Of a DNA stretch of 64,000 bases, positions 7,606-16,372 are shown piece by piece (position 1 is the first letter of the stretch; every line of letters begins with the position of its first letter). The notes beneath the pieces were generated by a model. That model saw nothing but the letters and a program-made list of their open reading frames with translations, was not told the DNA's origin and made no database searches. Source of the stretch: AB-137-C09 sp964645625. GTDB taxonomy: Bacteria; Pseudomonadota; Zetaproteobacteria; Mariprofundales; Mariprofundaceae. A program made the position numbers and the translations under genes. The stretch spans positions 1 to 64,000 of the forward strand of contig CAZYAI010000006.1 in the NCBI GenBank assembly GCA_964645625.1, given 5' to 3'.

Positions 7606-8475
7606 TTAATACCGTGATGGTAAACGCGCCACCTCTTGTAAACGCCAACCTTTAGTCGAAGTCGATGCTTCTATGACATTTTCTTGGCTATCGTTGAGCT
7701 TGGATAGAAAGTCAAAACCTGTGCGTTGTTCGATTTCATCAATACTGGTGATAAAACGATCCAGAGGTTCATTGCCGCGTACGTTTTGCGGCATGATGAA
7801 GCTCAATACCATAGGGGCATCGCCCGCCTTTTGGGGCGGCACAATATAAATCTTAAAAAAAGCATCGGGGATTTCTACGCCTGATTTAAGGGTTGTAATA
7901 TCATCGTCAAAAACAGGTCCTGTAATCACCCATAAATCTTTGAACCACGTTGCAAATTTATTGGCTTCTACATCCTCCAAACGTTGCCATAATTTTTGAT
8001 TCAGGCGTGGGCGTTGCGGTGTAATATTGGTCATCATAAAGGTGTCTAATTGACCCTCTCTGCCATAGTTGTTGGAAATCGCATAATTCGGAGCCATATG
8101 CCCACGGTCATAGCCACTTCCTGTATAGTCTTGATGGCTCACGCGGCGCAGGCTGCGTTCATCGACACGAAAACCACTGGGACGTTTGAGGTGCGTCCGT
8201 TTGCTGATAGGACTGAGGTGGTACGTCACCCACAAGGGGTTCTCACGCCATTCGGAATAGCCCACCATAAAACCTTCGTTGCGGAAAATGCGCGTGAATG
8301 TATTCAGTGCTAAAGCTTGTTCCTGTGGTACGCCTGCATAACTGTAGGATTCGCGTTGTATATGTTCAAAGCCATACCATCCTGCCAACGCGAGAATCAA
8401 TAACAGCGAGCCATATTTACTGCGCCATAACAGTTTAAACAATGGGGTGAGAAGTCGTATCCAAGGGGATTTCAT
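7606..8475 (-). CDS. DNA/RNA non-specific endonuclease (NUC1/EndA family), membrane-anchored
   Basis: This 289-aa protein has one N-terminal hydrophobic segment (about residues 22-35) and then a beta-beta-alpha-metal nuclease domain. The family signature DRGHM is at residues 123-127, with His126 as the expected general base. The Mg-ligand asparagine in LNQKLW is Asn159. These enzymes cut DNA and RNA with little sequence preference and act outside the cytoplasm. The N-terminal anchor would place it on the periplasmic face. It lies just downstream of mscS in the same direction, with a MITE-like element behind it. Confidence 0.88.
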   Translation of the reverse strand: MKSPWIRLLTPLFKLLWRSKYGSLLLILALAGWYGFEHIQRESYSYAGVPQEQALALNTFTRIFRNEGFMVGYSEWRENPLWVTYHLSPISKRTHLKRPSGFRVDERSLRRVSHQDYTGSGYDRGHMAPNYAISNNYGREGQLDTFMMTNITPQRPRLNQKLWQRLEDVEANKFATWFKDLWVITGPVFDDDITTLKSGVEIPDAFFKIYIVPPQKAGDAPMVLSFIMPQNVRGNEPLDRFITSIDEIEQRTGFDFLSKLNDSQENVIEASTSTKGWRLQEVARLPSRY

Positions 8476-8503
8476 GTATGTGCCTGCTTAAAGATGCGTG
8501 ATG

Positions 8504-9328
8504 TTAAGATTCACTTGTTTCTTGTGAAAGATGTACATCCATTTGGGGGTAGGGGATGGAGATACCCGCATCATCAAACGCGAGCTTGATATGTTGCAGT
8601 AGATCACTGCGTACAGCCCAATAGTCGCTGGCTTTTACCCATGGTCGAACATTAAAGTTAACGCTGGAATCAGCCAATTCCGCGACAGCTACAGCGGCTT
8701 TGGGTTCCTTCAAGACGCGCTCATCTGCCTCAAGAACACGCTCCATAATGGCTTTTGCTTGACGCATATCATCGCCATAACCAATTCCAAACACTAAATC
8801 GATACGACGCGTTTCACGTTTAGAGTTATTGGTGATGATGTCGTTATAAATTTTACCATTGGGTACAATAATTTCACGGTTATCAGCGGTTTTTAGCTGT
8901 GTGCTAAAAATGCCAATTTTTTCGACCACACCAGCGGTTCCTGCTGCCTCAATGGAATGACCGACGTTAAAGGGACGAAACATAATCAATAGCACGCCCG
9001 AAGCGAAGTTTTGTAAAGAGCCTTGCAAAGCTAGACCAATCGCTAAACCAGCAGCACCAATTAAGGCAATAAATGACGAAGTATTTACACCTAAGCGATC
9101 AAGTGCAGCAATGATAACGATTAACATAAGGAATACGCGAAGAACTGAACTGGTAAAGTTGACCAGTAGTGGATCCATTTCTGACTTTTCTAAAATTTGA
9201 CCAGCCAGTTTAACCAAAATAGCAGTCAACCAACGACCAACGATAAAAATAATAACCGCCAGTGTGATGTTGACACTCCACGGAACGATATAAAGATTTA
9301 TAAGGTGGCTAATGCTTTCAGTTTGCAT
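8504..9328 (-). CDS. mscS: Small-conductance mechanosensitive channel MscS
   Basis: This 274-aa protein is close to E. coli MscS in length. It has three N-terminal membrane helices; the pore-lining TM3 is visible as IALIGAAGLAIGLALQGSLQNFASGVLLIMFRPF. The beta-domain hallmark DNREIIVPNGKIYNDIITN follows, then a C-terminal vestibule. It releases solutes on hypo-osmotic shock. AAGGG precedes the ATG by 8 nt. A 167-nt gap separates it from upstream secB. Confidence 0.93.
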   Translation of the reverse strand: MQTESISHLINLYIVPWSVNITLAVIIFIVGRWLTAILVKLAGQILEKSEMDPLLVNFTSSVLRVFLMLIVIIAALDRLGVNTSSFIALIGAAGLAIGLALQGSLQNFASGVLLIMFRPFNVGHSIEAAGTAGVVEKIGIFSTQLKTADNREIIVPNGKIYNDIITNNSKRETRRIDLVFGIGYGDDMRQAKAIMERVLEADERVLKEPKAAVAVAELADSSVNFNVRPWVKASDYWAVRSDLLQHIKLAFDDAGISIPYPQMDVHLSQETSES

Positions 9329-9495
9329 GATAATATCCCTTGGCTAAATTAAACCTAAATTCTGCGGTGTTTTGTGTCGTCTTGGGTGTGATTGTTGCTT
9401 TGTATGGCTTTCTTCCTCCCTCAGTGCATGGGGTTTTACTGGAGAGGTAGAAAGCCATACTATGGTGCGGTAAGCAAGCTACCCTGTCACAATGA

Positions 9496-9987
9496 CTATT
9501 GTACGTTGTTGGCTTCGGCTGCTTCTGCCGCTTCTTGTTGCAACTTGTTTTCATAAACAGCGCGGAAGTTTATAGGTTCCATCAAAAAGGGCTGGAATCC
9601 ACCATCTACAGTGGCTTGGCTGACAATTTGGCGCGTGTAGGGGAAGATAATGGTTGGGCATTCCACAGCCAGCACTGCGGTGACATGCTCTTCGGGGATG
9701 TTGCGCAATACAAAGATGCCAGCATGTTCCACTTCCGTCTCAAACACAGTTTTATCACTGCCTTTATCGTGTGCGACAATATTGATTTTTAACGATACTT
9801 CCCAATGATCTTCATCAACACGTTGATTGTTTAAACCTAAGCTGAATTCAATATTGAGCTGATTCTGAGATTCAACAAAAATTTGTGGTGCATTAGGGTT
9901 CTCAAATGATAGGTCTTTCACATACAACTTTTGCAGTTGAAAGATAGGGCTGTTTTCTTCGCCTGTGGGTATTTCTTGGTTAGACAT
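9496..9987 (-). CDS. secB: Protein-export chaperone SecB
   Basis: The start at 9987 (MSNQE) has AAGGA 6 nt upstream; the frame extends further but the extra residues look non-coding. The 163-aa product matches the homotetrameric chaperone that keeps pre-proteins unfolded and passes them to SecA. Typical segments are FQLQKLYVKDLSFENPNAP, HAGIFVLRNIPEE, VECPTIIFPYTRQIVSQAT and GGFQPFLMEPINF. The tail is alanine- and glutamate-rich. It follows the PolB-type exonuclease gene by 66 nt in the same direction. Confidence 0.95.
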   Translation of the reverse strand: MSNQEIPTGEENSPIFQLQKLYVKDLSFENPNAPQIFVESQNQLNIEFSLGLNNQRVDEDHWEVSLKINIVAHDKGSDKTVFETEVEHAGIFVLRNIPEEHVTAVLAVECPTIIFPYTRQIVSQATVDGGFQPFLMEPINFRAVYENKLQQEAAEAAEANNVQ

Positions 9988-10053
9988 AATCATCCTTTTA
10001 CGTAAATAGGGAGCGAACCGTAGCAGATGGCTACAACTTGAGCTACTGTGCAA

Positions 10054-10866
10054 TCAATGCTTAAAGCTATCCCAGCAATCAAGGAATGCTTGCATGTGGG
10101 GGCGTGTCTCTGCTTCTGCCTGCATATAATTGCGCATGCCAAGCACGATGCGGGCATAGGCTGATTCGGATAATGAACCATTGAAGTATTGCCAGCGTAA
10201 ATAGACCAAGGCTGTGGTACACACATCGGTTTCACAGTAGTTACGAATAGCTGCCAATTCGCCATTTTCAAACATGGCACGGACATTATCGCCTGCGACA
10301 TCCAGCTTGCCAGGAATGCCAAAGGCAGTCGCTACTTCATGCATCGAACAGCGTGCCGATGCGCCGTAATCGGACAATGCTTCCAGCAAGTCGATGTGAT
10401 AGCTTTTGCTGTAACGGCTGTCGTAATTATTCCACTTATCACCTTCACTGAACCAACGCGGGCAGCTAATACCATGCACCATAGCGCGGTACTTCATCAC
10501 AGGAACATCAAAGCCTCGACCGTTGAAAGTGACTAGGGTAGGGGCGCGACGTTCAATCAATTGGAAGAAGTCTTGCACCAACTTCTTTTCATCGCTGGAT
10601 TCATCACCACCAGCGGCGAGACGATGCATGACCAGTTCCTGCCCTTGTTCACCCGATTCTACACGCAAGTGTGCGTAGGCAATCGCCACGACTTGGTGAA
10701 AGGGCTGGCGTGGGAAGTCATTACGACCATCGGTTTTTTCTAAAAAATAATCAGCCAAGGCATCCCGTGCCTCGATATCGCTTAATGCAGGGCTGTTTAA
10801 TAATCGACGACTGGCAGCAGCATCAGGTATGGTCTCAATATCAAAAACAATAATATCACGTTGCAT
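10054..10866 (-). CDS. Predicted 3'-5' exonuclease, PolB-like DEDDy family
   Basis: This 270-aa protein carries the DnaQ-fold exonuclease motifs: Exo I FDIETIPD at the N-terminus, Exo II VTFNGRGFDVPVMKYRAM in the middle, and Exo III YCETDVCTTALVYLRW near the C-terminus. The set matches the stand-alone family related to the proofreading domain of DNA polymerase B. AAGGAG lies 5 nt before the third in-frame start, which decides for 10866. Its nucleic-acid target is unknown. It lies between secB and a DUF6164-like gene in a minus-strand cluster. Confidence 0.85.
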   Translation of the reverse strand: MQRDIIVFDIETIPDAAASRRLLNSPALSDIEARDALADYFLEKTDGRNDFPRQPFHQVVAIAYAHLRVESGEQGQELVMHRLAAGGDESSDEKKLVQDFFQLIERRAPTLVTFNGRGFDVPVMKYRAMVHGISCPRWFSEGDKWNNYDSRYSKSYHIDLLEALSDYGASARCSMHEVATAFGIPGKLDVAGDNVRAMFENGELAAIRNYCETDVCTTALVYLRWQYFNGSLSESAYARIVLGMRNYMQAEAETRPHMQAFLDCWDSFKH

Positions 10867-10882
10867 CATCACTCCTTGTAGA

Positions 10883-11218
10883 TCAAAAAGAAAAAAGAAA
10901 AGGACTAAGCGTTACAAACAACACAAAAGCAATGAGTAAAACATAGAGTAGCGTTTGCCACGGATGGCTTAACCAATGTTGCCAATGACTGATCGCCGGC
11001 GGTAGGGGAGTGCGTTGGCGTTGCGCTTGGTAGTCATCAAGGATTGCGTGGGCAGCCTTCGACTGGGCATCATCCCGCAACCAAATCGCTGCTACGCCCA
11101 AGCCCCAGCTGCCTGCTGTGGTTTCATAGGTATCAATCCCACCATCGTTTAATAATGCACGAATGCTATCTGCCTCTTCATCAGGCACATGACGAAGTCG
11201 CAAGAGTAACTCAGCCAT
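10883..11218 (-). CDS. Small membrane protein, DUF6164-like
   Basis: This 111-aa protein has a soluble N-terminal domain (about residues 1-65, containing DGGIDTYETTAGSWGLGVAAIWLRDD) and a single C-terminal transmembrane helix (about 88-107). The pattern resembles DUF6164, a family related to the DUF2007-type small domain; its function is unknown. The start overlaps the end of the Ppx/GppA gene by 8 nt, so the two are translationally linked. Confidence 0.6.
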   Translation of the reverse strand: MAELLLRLRHVPDEEADSIRALLNDGGIDTYETTAGSWGLGVAAIWLRDDAQSKAAHAILDDYQAQRQRTPLPPAISHWQHWLSHPWQTLLYVLLIAFVLFVTLSPFLFSF

Positions 11219-12782
11219 CGCTAGTCACTACCTCGATGGTCATGGCACGCCCGAATACTGCTTCGGCATGTGCCGCTTGTTTTTGTGCCGCCCAAGCTTC
11301 TAGCAGCAGATCACCTGTGCCGTGAAGTTGCAATAATAGCTGCTGTTGCTGATCGGTTGAAACCGTAATATTGCTGACATCGCCGTTACGCTCTTTATTC
11401 ATCGCCATCGCTAGACGCAACAGTAGCACCAAAGCATCCAATTGCTGTTGCTGATGTTTGGGTAGGCTGGCATAGAATTCATTGTTATGAGAAGGCATTT
11501 TTTTGCGTTGGAAGCGCACAATCACCGCCAGCCAGTTCTTTTCTTCTTCGCTTAAACCAATCATGGGGGTGGCGCGTAAAATATAGGCAGCATGGCGATG
11601 ATGACCATCGCTGCGAATGATAATACCCACCTCATGCACCAAGGCTGCGATACGTAACAACAGACGATGACGCAGCGATAAACCATGTTCCTCAGCCAGT
11701 TCATCAAACAGCATCCTTGCCAAATGGCTGACGTGTTGCGCGTGATTTAAATCTACATGAAACCGCCGCCCCATCGCCACTGCCCATGACACAGCCTGAC
11801 GACGAAGTGCTTTTTTGCTGGTTCCTTGCTCTTTACGCAATAGATCAATCAACACCCCTTCGGCAAGCCCCGTACAAGGGATCTGTAAGCGTGCAGGCTT
11901 GACCAAAGCCATAATGGACTTCAGCACCAGCAAGGCAGGAATAATCACATCAGCGCGATCAGGGCGTAATCCTAATTCTTCAACGCGCTGCTGGTAATCC
12001 ATGTTGCGTAACATTTTGCCGAGTTGTTTTAAATCGTCGTAACTGATGTCAGTTGCTGACTTGCTGTTTAACAGATCCACTGCAAGCGAGCCAATACATT
12101 CGATATTGCCGCCTGTTCCAATGCAAAAATCCACTTCAGCATCAAGGATTTCTTCTTTTACCTTGCGCTGCATAAAGCTGGCATATTCCTCAACCAAACG
12201 CGCTAAGTCGGCTTCGTTACGGGCATTAGAAAAACGTTCCAACAGCCGCACCGTGCCCATTTTGAAGCTCTCTAGGGCAACGATGTCCCCTTGCTCAGAG
12301 AGGGAAACTTCGACGCTGCCGCCGCCAATATCAATCAATAGAGCTTTTTTCTGATTAAACGTTGGCATAGCGTATTGAATCGCGGTATGCACCAAGCGCG
12401 CTTCTTCTTCGCCCGAGATTAACTCGATATGAAGGTCTGTTTGCTGTGCAATACGTTCGATCAGTTGTGTGCTGTTGCTGGCAGAGCGCAAAGCACTGGT
12501 GCCTGTTGCTCGGATGCAGGCTACAGGGTAGCGGTCGATGGCAGCACGAAAATGCTCGAATGCAGTCACAGCAAGATCCATCGTAGTTTCGGATAATACC
12601 CCAGAAGTAAAGGAATCTTTACCCAAACGCACCGCCTCACGTTGATAATAGACCAACTTGGTTTGCCCATCGGCATCCAGCCCACCAATGCGCAAGCGCA
12701 TGGCGTTAGAACCAATATCAATAGCGGCTACCAGTGATGCTGGTGCAACAGCTTCGATTTCCTGTGTGTTTTCACGCTCCAC
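11211..12782 (-). CDS. ppx: Ppx/GppA family exopolyphosphatase or pppGpp phosphohydrolase
   Basis: The 523-aa product has the actin-like ATPase fold of Ppx/GppA. Phosphate motif 1 is AAIDIGSNAMRLRIGG near residue 20. Residue block CIRATGTSALRSASN and ELISGEEEARLVHTAI follow, then phosphate motif 2 LLIDIGGGSVEVSLSEQ. The C-terminal 200 residues form an HD-type helical domain (VHEVGIIIRSDGHHRHAAYIL). Family members split inorganic polyphosphate or convert pppGpp to ppGpp; the sequence alone does not choose. It is divergent from ubiG across 122 nt and leads the small membrane protein gene. Confidence 0.88.
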   Translation of the reverse strand: MERENTQEIEAVAPASLVAAIDIGSNAMRLRIGGLDADGQTKLVYYQREAVRLGKDSFTSGVLSETTMDLAVTAFEHFRAAIDRYPVACIRATGTSALRSASNSTQLIERIAQQTDLHIELISGEEEARLVHTAIQYAMPTFNQKKALLIDIGGGSVEVSLSEQGDIVALESFKMGTVRLLERFSNARNEADLARLVEEYASFMQRKVKEEILDAEVDFCIGTGGNIECIGSLAVDLLNSKSATDISYDDLKQLGKMLRNMDYQQRVEELGLRPDRADVIIPALLVLKSIMALVKPARLQIPCTGLAEGVLIDLLRKEQGTSKKALRRQAVSWAVAMGRRFHVDLNHAQHVSHLARMLFDELAEEHGLSLRHRLLLRIAALVHEVGIIIRSDGHHRHAAYILRATPMIGLSEEEKNWLAVIVRFQRKKMPSHNNEFYASLPKHQQQQLDALVLLLRLAMAMNKERNGDVSNITVSTDQQQQLLLQLHGTGDLLLEAWAAQKQAAHAEAVFGRAMTIEVVTSDG

Positions 12783-12904
12783 GGTTCATACTCCTCGTTC
12801 CCCTATCTATCAAGCACGGAAATATGCCCTGTTGCGACACAAATAACCACCCATATAACACTCATATAGTTGCCAAGATAAAATCAAGCAAGCATGCTTT
12901 GGCG

Positions 12905-13624
12905 ATGGAAAGCATACGTTTTGACCCCCAAGAAATTGAAAAGTTTGAGGCTATTGCCGAAGAATGGTGGGATCCACACAAACGATTTAAGCCGTTGCAC
13001 CAGATCAATCCGCTGCGTTTGAATTATATTGCGCAGCGCGTCCAGTTGCCTTCGGCGCAGGTATTGGATGTTGGTTGCGGTGGCGGTTTGTTGGCAGAAG
13101 GCTTGGCGGCAAGCGGTGCCCATGTCTCTGGGATCGATCGCTCACCCAAGGCGTTATCTGTAGCTGCGTTGCATGCGCAAAATAATCCGAAGGATGTAGC
13201 ATCATGGCCGCCACAATACCACCAAAGCGATGCTCAAACATGGGCTACGGATCATCAATCCAGCTATGATGTCATCACCTGCCTTGAGGTGTTGGAGCAT
13301 GTGCCTGATGTTCAGGCAGTGCTGGATGCTTGTAGTCAGATGTTAAAGCCTGGTGGTGTATTCTTCTTCGCCACCTTAAATCGCACGCCGCAATCTTACC
13401 TTAAAGCGATTATTGGCGCGGAATATATTTTAGGTTGGTTGCCCAAAGGTACGCACAGCCATGCCAAATTTATTCGCCCTTCAGAAATGATCGAAGGTTT
13501 ACGCCGCAGCGGTTTAGATACCGTTGATGTACAAGGCATGAGCTACCAATGGTGGTGTGACAACTTCGTATTAGATGCTGATTTATCGGTCAACTATTTA
13601 GGCTATGCACGCAAGGGGGGATGA
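12905..13624 (+). CDS. ubiG: Ubiquinone biosynthesis O-methyltransferase UbiG
   Basis: This 239-aa SAM-dependent methyltransferase carries out O-methylation steps in ubiquinone synthesis. The family N-terminus EIEKFEAIAEEWWDPHKRFKPLHQINPLRL is clear, followed by SAM motif I VLDVGCGGGLLAEGLA and VITCLEVLEHVPD. ATG 12905 matches the usual family start; the frame is open further upstream but without family similarity. It overlaps the next gene by 4 nt (ATGA), so coupling is likely. Confidence 0.93.
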   Translation: MESIRFDPQEIEKFEAIAEEWWDPHKRFKPLHQINPLRLNYIAQRVQLPSAQVLDVGCGGGLLAEGLAASGAHVSGIDRSPKALSVAALHAQNNPKDVASWPPQYHQSDAQTWATDHQSSYDVITCLEVLEHVPDVQAVLDACSQMLKPGGVFFFATLNRTPQSYLKAIIGAEYILGWLPKGTHSHAKFIRPSEMIEGLRRSGLDTVDVQGMSYQWWCDNFVLDADLSVNYLGYARKGG

Positions 13625-14364
13625 CCATGTCCAGTAGCACACACCAGACCGCTGCCCTATTGATTATCGGTAACGAAATTCTCTCTGGACGTACGCGTGA
13701 TGCGAATGCTTGGCTTGCCAATCAAAAATTATTCCAACGCGGTTGCCGAGTGCAAGAAGTGGCGATCGTCCCCGATCAACAAGCGATGATTGTCCGTACC
13801 TTGCAACGTTTGGCCAAGGACTATGATGCGGTTATCACCAGCGGTGGTATTGGTCCTACCCATGACGATATCACGATGGATTGCGTCGCCGAAGCGTGGG
13901 GCGTTCCCTTAGAAGAATACGATGAAGTGATGCTATTGATGCGTCAGCGTTATGGTGAACAGGGGGTTAACGAAGGTCGCCGCCGTATGGCGCGACTTCC
14001 CCAAGGCGCGGAGATGATTATTTGCCCTGCTACCATTGCGCCTGGCGCAAAAATTCATAACGTGTATGTATTAGCGGGCGTGCCACACATCTTTGCTTCG
14101 CAACTGGGTGCTATATTGCAAGATTTTGGTGACCGCCCTTTTTTACGCCAAGAAATTTCAGTGAACCTTGCTGAAAGCGTTTTTGCCGCAGCACTTGGAA
14201 AGCTACAGATGTCACATCCAACCGTAGAGATTGGCTCTTACCCTGCGCGTTGCGGCAATGCCCCCAGTGGTAAAATTTGCCTCACCTCGCAATCAGAGGA
14301 TGACTTACATGCAGCCAAAATCGCTATTGAAGCGATGTTAGAATCATTATCAGGAGCATTATGA
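13621..14364 (+). CDS. CinA N-terminal-type molybdopterin-binding-domain protein
   Basis: This 247-aa protein is a MoCF-biosynthesis (MogA/MoaB-like) domain as found at the N-terminus of CinA. It shows IIGNEILSGRTRDANAWLA, AITSGGIGPTHDD-type residues (VITSGGIGPTHDDITMD) and the family segment RRRMARLPQGAEMI. The C-terminal nicotinamide-nucleotide amidase domain of full CinA is absent. Some relatives hydrolyse nucleotide-sugar or NAD-type pyrophosphates; the substrate here is unknown. It is linked by ATGA overlaps to both ubiG and the following gene. Confidence 0.85.
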   Translation: MTMSSSTHQTAALLIIGNEILSGRTRDANAWLANQKLFQRGCRVQEVAIVPDQQAMIVRTLQRLAKDYDAVITSGGIGPTHDDITMDCVAEAWGVPLEEYDEVMLLMRQRYGEQGVNEGRRRMARLPQGAEMIICPATIAPGAKIHNVYVLAGVPHIFASQLGAILQDFGDRPFLRQEISVNLAESVFAAALGKLQMSHPTVEIGSYPARCGNAPSGKICLTSQSEDDLHAAKIAIEAMLESLSGAL

Positions 14365-14921
14365 TGAATACCCCTACAACAACACAGCATAAAGAAGATC
14401 AAAACATGGAGCACAATTCCGCTTCACCTGCGGAAGCGGAAGCCCCAGTTGCAGCGCAAGAAGCGCAAGAATCCGCTACAAGTACACCAGAAACCCCTGT
14501 GCAAGACCATGCAGCAAGTGCGGCACAGGCTGCATTACCATCAGCACCAGAAGCTGAATCTAATCCATTGTTGAAATCCTTGCCTTTATTGCTTTCTTTG
14601 GCGGCATTGTTGTTGGCAAGTTATGCTTTTTTTATTGCCCAACAAAGTGGCGGTGATCAGCAAGCCCAAATTCAAAGTCTTGCCATGCGCATGGGCGGGC
14701 TTGAAAATCAAACCGACACCTTGCAAAGCCAAATGGATAAAATGGGTGCGGTGGCAGAGAATCAACGCGAGGTGATGATTCATAATGAATTAAGTACCAT
14801 TGCCAGTAGTTTACAAAAGATCGCGCCATTAGCGCAAGGCGAGCAACAAGCCTTGATTCAGCAAATGCAGCAGTTATTGGATGGCAAATCCAACAGCAGC
14901 GAATCCACAGATCAGCAATAA
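14361..14921 (+). CDS. Single-pass membrane protein with disordered N-terminus and coiled coil
   Basis: The first 70 residues of this 186-aa protein are rich in Ala, Glu and Pro and are probably disordered. One transmembrane helix follows (about residues 73-94, LPLLLSLAALLLASYAFFIA), then a Gln-rich coiled coil (QIQSLAMRMGGLENQTDTLQSQMDKM) facing the periplasm. AGGAG lies 4 nt before the first ATG and 7 nt before the second. The architecture loosely recalls HemX-like or division scaffolds, but I see no family signature. It overlaps the CinA-like gene by 4 nt. Confidence 0.7.
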   Translation: MMNTPTTTQHKEDQNMEHNSASPAEAEAPVAAQEAQESATSTPETPVQDHAASAAQAALPSAPEAESNPLLKSLPLLLSLAALLLASYAFFIAQQSGGDQQAQIQSLAMRMGGLENQTDTLQSQMDKMGAVAENQREVMIHNELSTIASSLQKIAPLAQGEQQALIQQMQQLLDGKSNSSESTDQQ

Positions 14922-14954
14922 GTCACTGATATAGTATACAGTCTTGCGTTTGTT

Positions 14955-15090
14955 CTCTGGATTACGGATCAAGTCCGCAATGACGTGGTTTCCCTGCGTC
15001 ATGCCGCGCTTGATGCGGTATCCAATCTTGCGTCCGTTCTCTCCGTTATGCCGCATTTGATGCGGTATTGCGGAGTAAGTCCGCAATGAT
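14955..15090. repeat. Dispersed repeat with internal duplicated palindromes
   Basis: The stretch contains CTCTGGATTACGGATCAAGT at 14955 running into CCGCAATGACG, a form also present at 53857-53885. It also has two near-identical 21-bp palindromic units at 15001-15021 and 15048-15068 (core CCGCATTTGATGCGG and relative), and a second CCGCAATGATG end at 15081-15091. It fills the 197-nt gap between a membrane-protein gene and the nuclease gene. No coding frame is convincing. Confidence 0.75.
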
Positions 15091-15118
15091 GCATTGTTTT
15101 TAAAACATCGGAGAACCC

Positions 15119-16372
15119 ATGAAGTTTATTCACGCTGCTGATTTACATCTTGATAGTCCTTTGCGTGGTTTGAGCCGTTATGAGGATGCACCTGCCGAAC
15201 GCTTGCGCGGGGCGACTCGCTGTGCTTTTGAACAATTGATTGAACTTGCCGTGCGCGAAGCCGTTGATTTCGTGTTATTAGCGGGTGATATTTATGATGG
15301 TGATTGGCATGATTTTAAGACGGGCTTGTACTTTCGCGAACAGATGGCGCGTTTGGGTCGTGCCCATATCCCTGTTTATATCATCCACGGCAATCACGAT
15401 GCTGCCAGTGTTATCTCTAAACAATTAAGTTTACCTGACCATGTTCATGTATGTTCCAGCCGCACGGTGGAAAGCTTTGTGCTGGATGATTTGGGGGCGG
15501 CGATTCATGGGCGCAGCTTCCCTAAACGCGCCATGACACAGGATTTGGTGCCTGATTACCCTGAGCCTGTGGCGGGCTATGTGAATATTGGCTTGTTGCA
15601 CACCAGCTTAACAGGTCGCCAAGGGCATGACAGTTACGCGCCTACCGACCTTAGCACCTTGATCGGGAAAGGTTACGATTATTGGGCTTTGGGTCATGTG
15701 CATAAGCGTGAAGTAGTCAACGAGGCACAGCCGCGTGTGGTGTTCCCTGGGAATATTCAAGGGCGGCATGCCAAAGAAACTGGCGCAAAGGGTTGCGAAT
15801 TGGTGACCATCGAAGCAGGGGCGATGGAAGCAACGTTTGTACCCTTAGACGTGCTACGTTGGCAGCAATTGTCGCTGGACGTGAGTGGCTTAGCGCATAT
15901 TGATGACGTTGCTCCTTGCTTTCAAAAGGCGATGAGCGCGTTGTTAGCGGATGATGCCGTGGATTTTTATGCTTTGCGCATCCAATTAACGGGCGCGACT
16001 GCGCTTGCTGCCGTGGAGGCTGAACAACCTGGTACATTGGATGCTGCAATTCGAGCTGCTGCTCAAGATGTTGCCGTCGATGTGTGGGTGGAGAAGGTGC
16101 AGCTATCCATTACTGCACCCTTGGATCGTGAACTGATGGCACAACGCCAAGATGCTGTGGGGGAGTTGATTCGTATGGTGGATGGTATTGCGGCGGATGA
16201 AGCGGCCTTAACAGCACTGGTGGATGGCGAAACACAAGCCTTGCTGAAGTATGTACCGCGTGACGTACAAGACAGTGACGCGCTGCCTCTTGATGCTTTA
16301 TCGTTATTGCGCGATGCCGAAGCTACAGTGTTGGCATTATTGGCTTCCGCTGAGGTAACACATGAAAATTAA
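15119..16372 (+). CDS. yhaO: SbcD/YhaO-like DNA repair exonuclease (metallophosphoesterase)
   Basis: This 417-aa protein has the five calcineurin-type metal motifs: FIHAADLHLDSPL at the start (Asp and His ligands), LLAGDIYDGDW, IIHGNHDA, and later DYWALGHVHKREVV. This is the Mre11/SbcD nuclease fold, and the LDSPLRGL variant is typical of the YhaO branch. It overlaps the downstream YhaN/SbcC-like ATPase gene by 11 nt, the usual pairing in Mre11-Rad50-type systems. It would process DNA ends or hairpins with that partner, which is interrupted here. Confidence 0.87.
   Translation: MKFIHAADLHLDSPLRGLSRYEDAPAERLRGATRCAFEQLIELAVREAVDFVLLAGDIYDGDWHDFKTGLYFREQMARLGRAHIPVYIIHGNHDAASVISKQLSLPDHVHVCSSRTVESFVLDDLGAAIHGRSFPKRAMTQDLVPDYPEPVAGYVNIGLLHTSLTGRQGHDSYAPTDLSTLIGKGYDYWALGHVHKREVVNEAQPRVVFPGNIQGRHAKETGAKGCELVTIEAGAMEATFVPLDVLRWQQLSLDVSGLAHIDDVAPCFQKAMSALLADDAVDFYALRIQLTGATALAAVEAEQPGTLDAAIRAAAQDVAVDVWVEKVQLSITAPLDRELMAQRQDAVGELIRMVDGIAADEAALTALVDGETQALLKYVPRDVQDSDALPLDALSLLRDAEATVLALLASAEVTHEN

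Noticed and set aside
9318..9554. Minus-strand 78-codon frame between mscS and secB
   Set aside because: It overlaps the mscS start and the secB end, has no binding site and no recognisable features.
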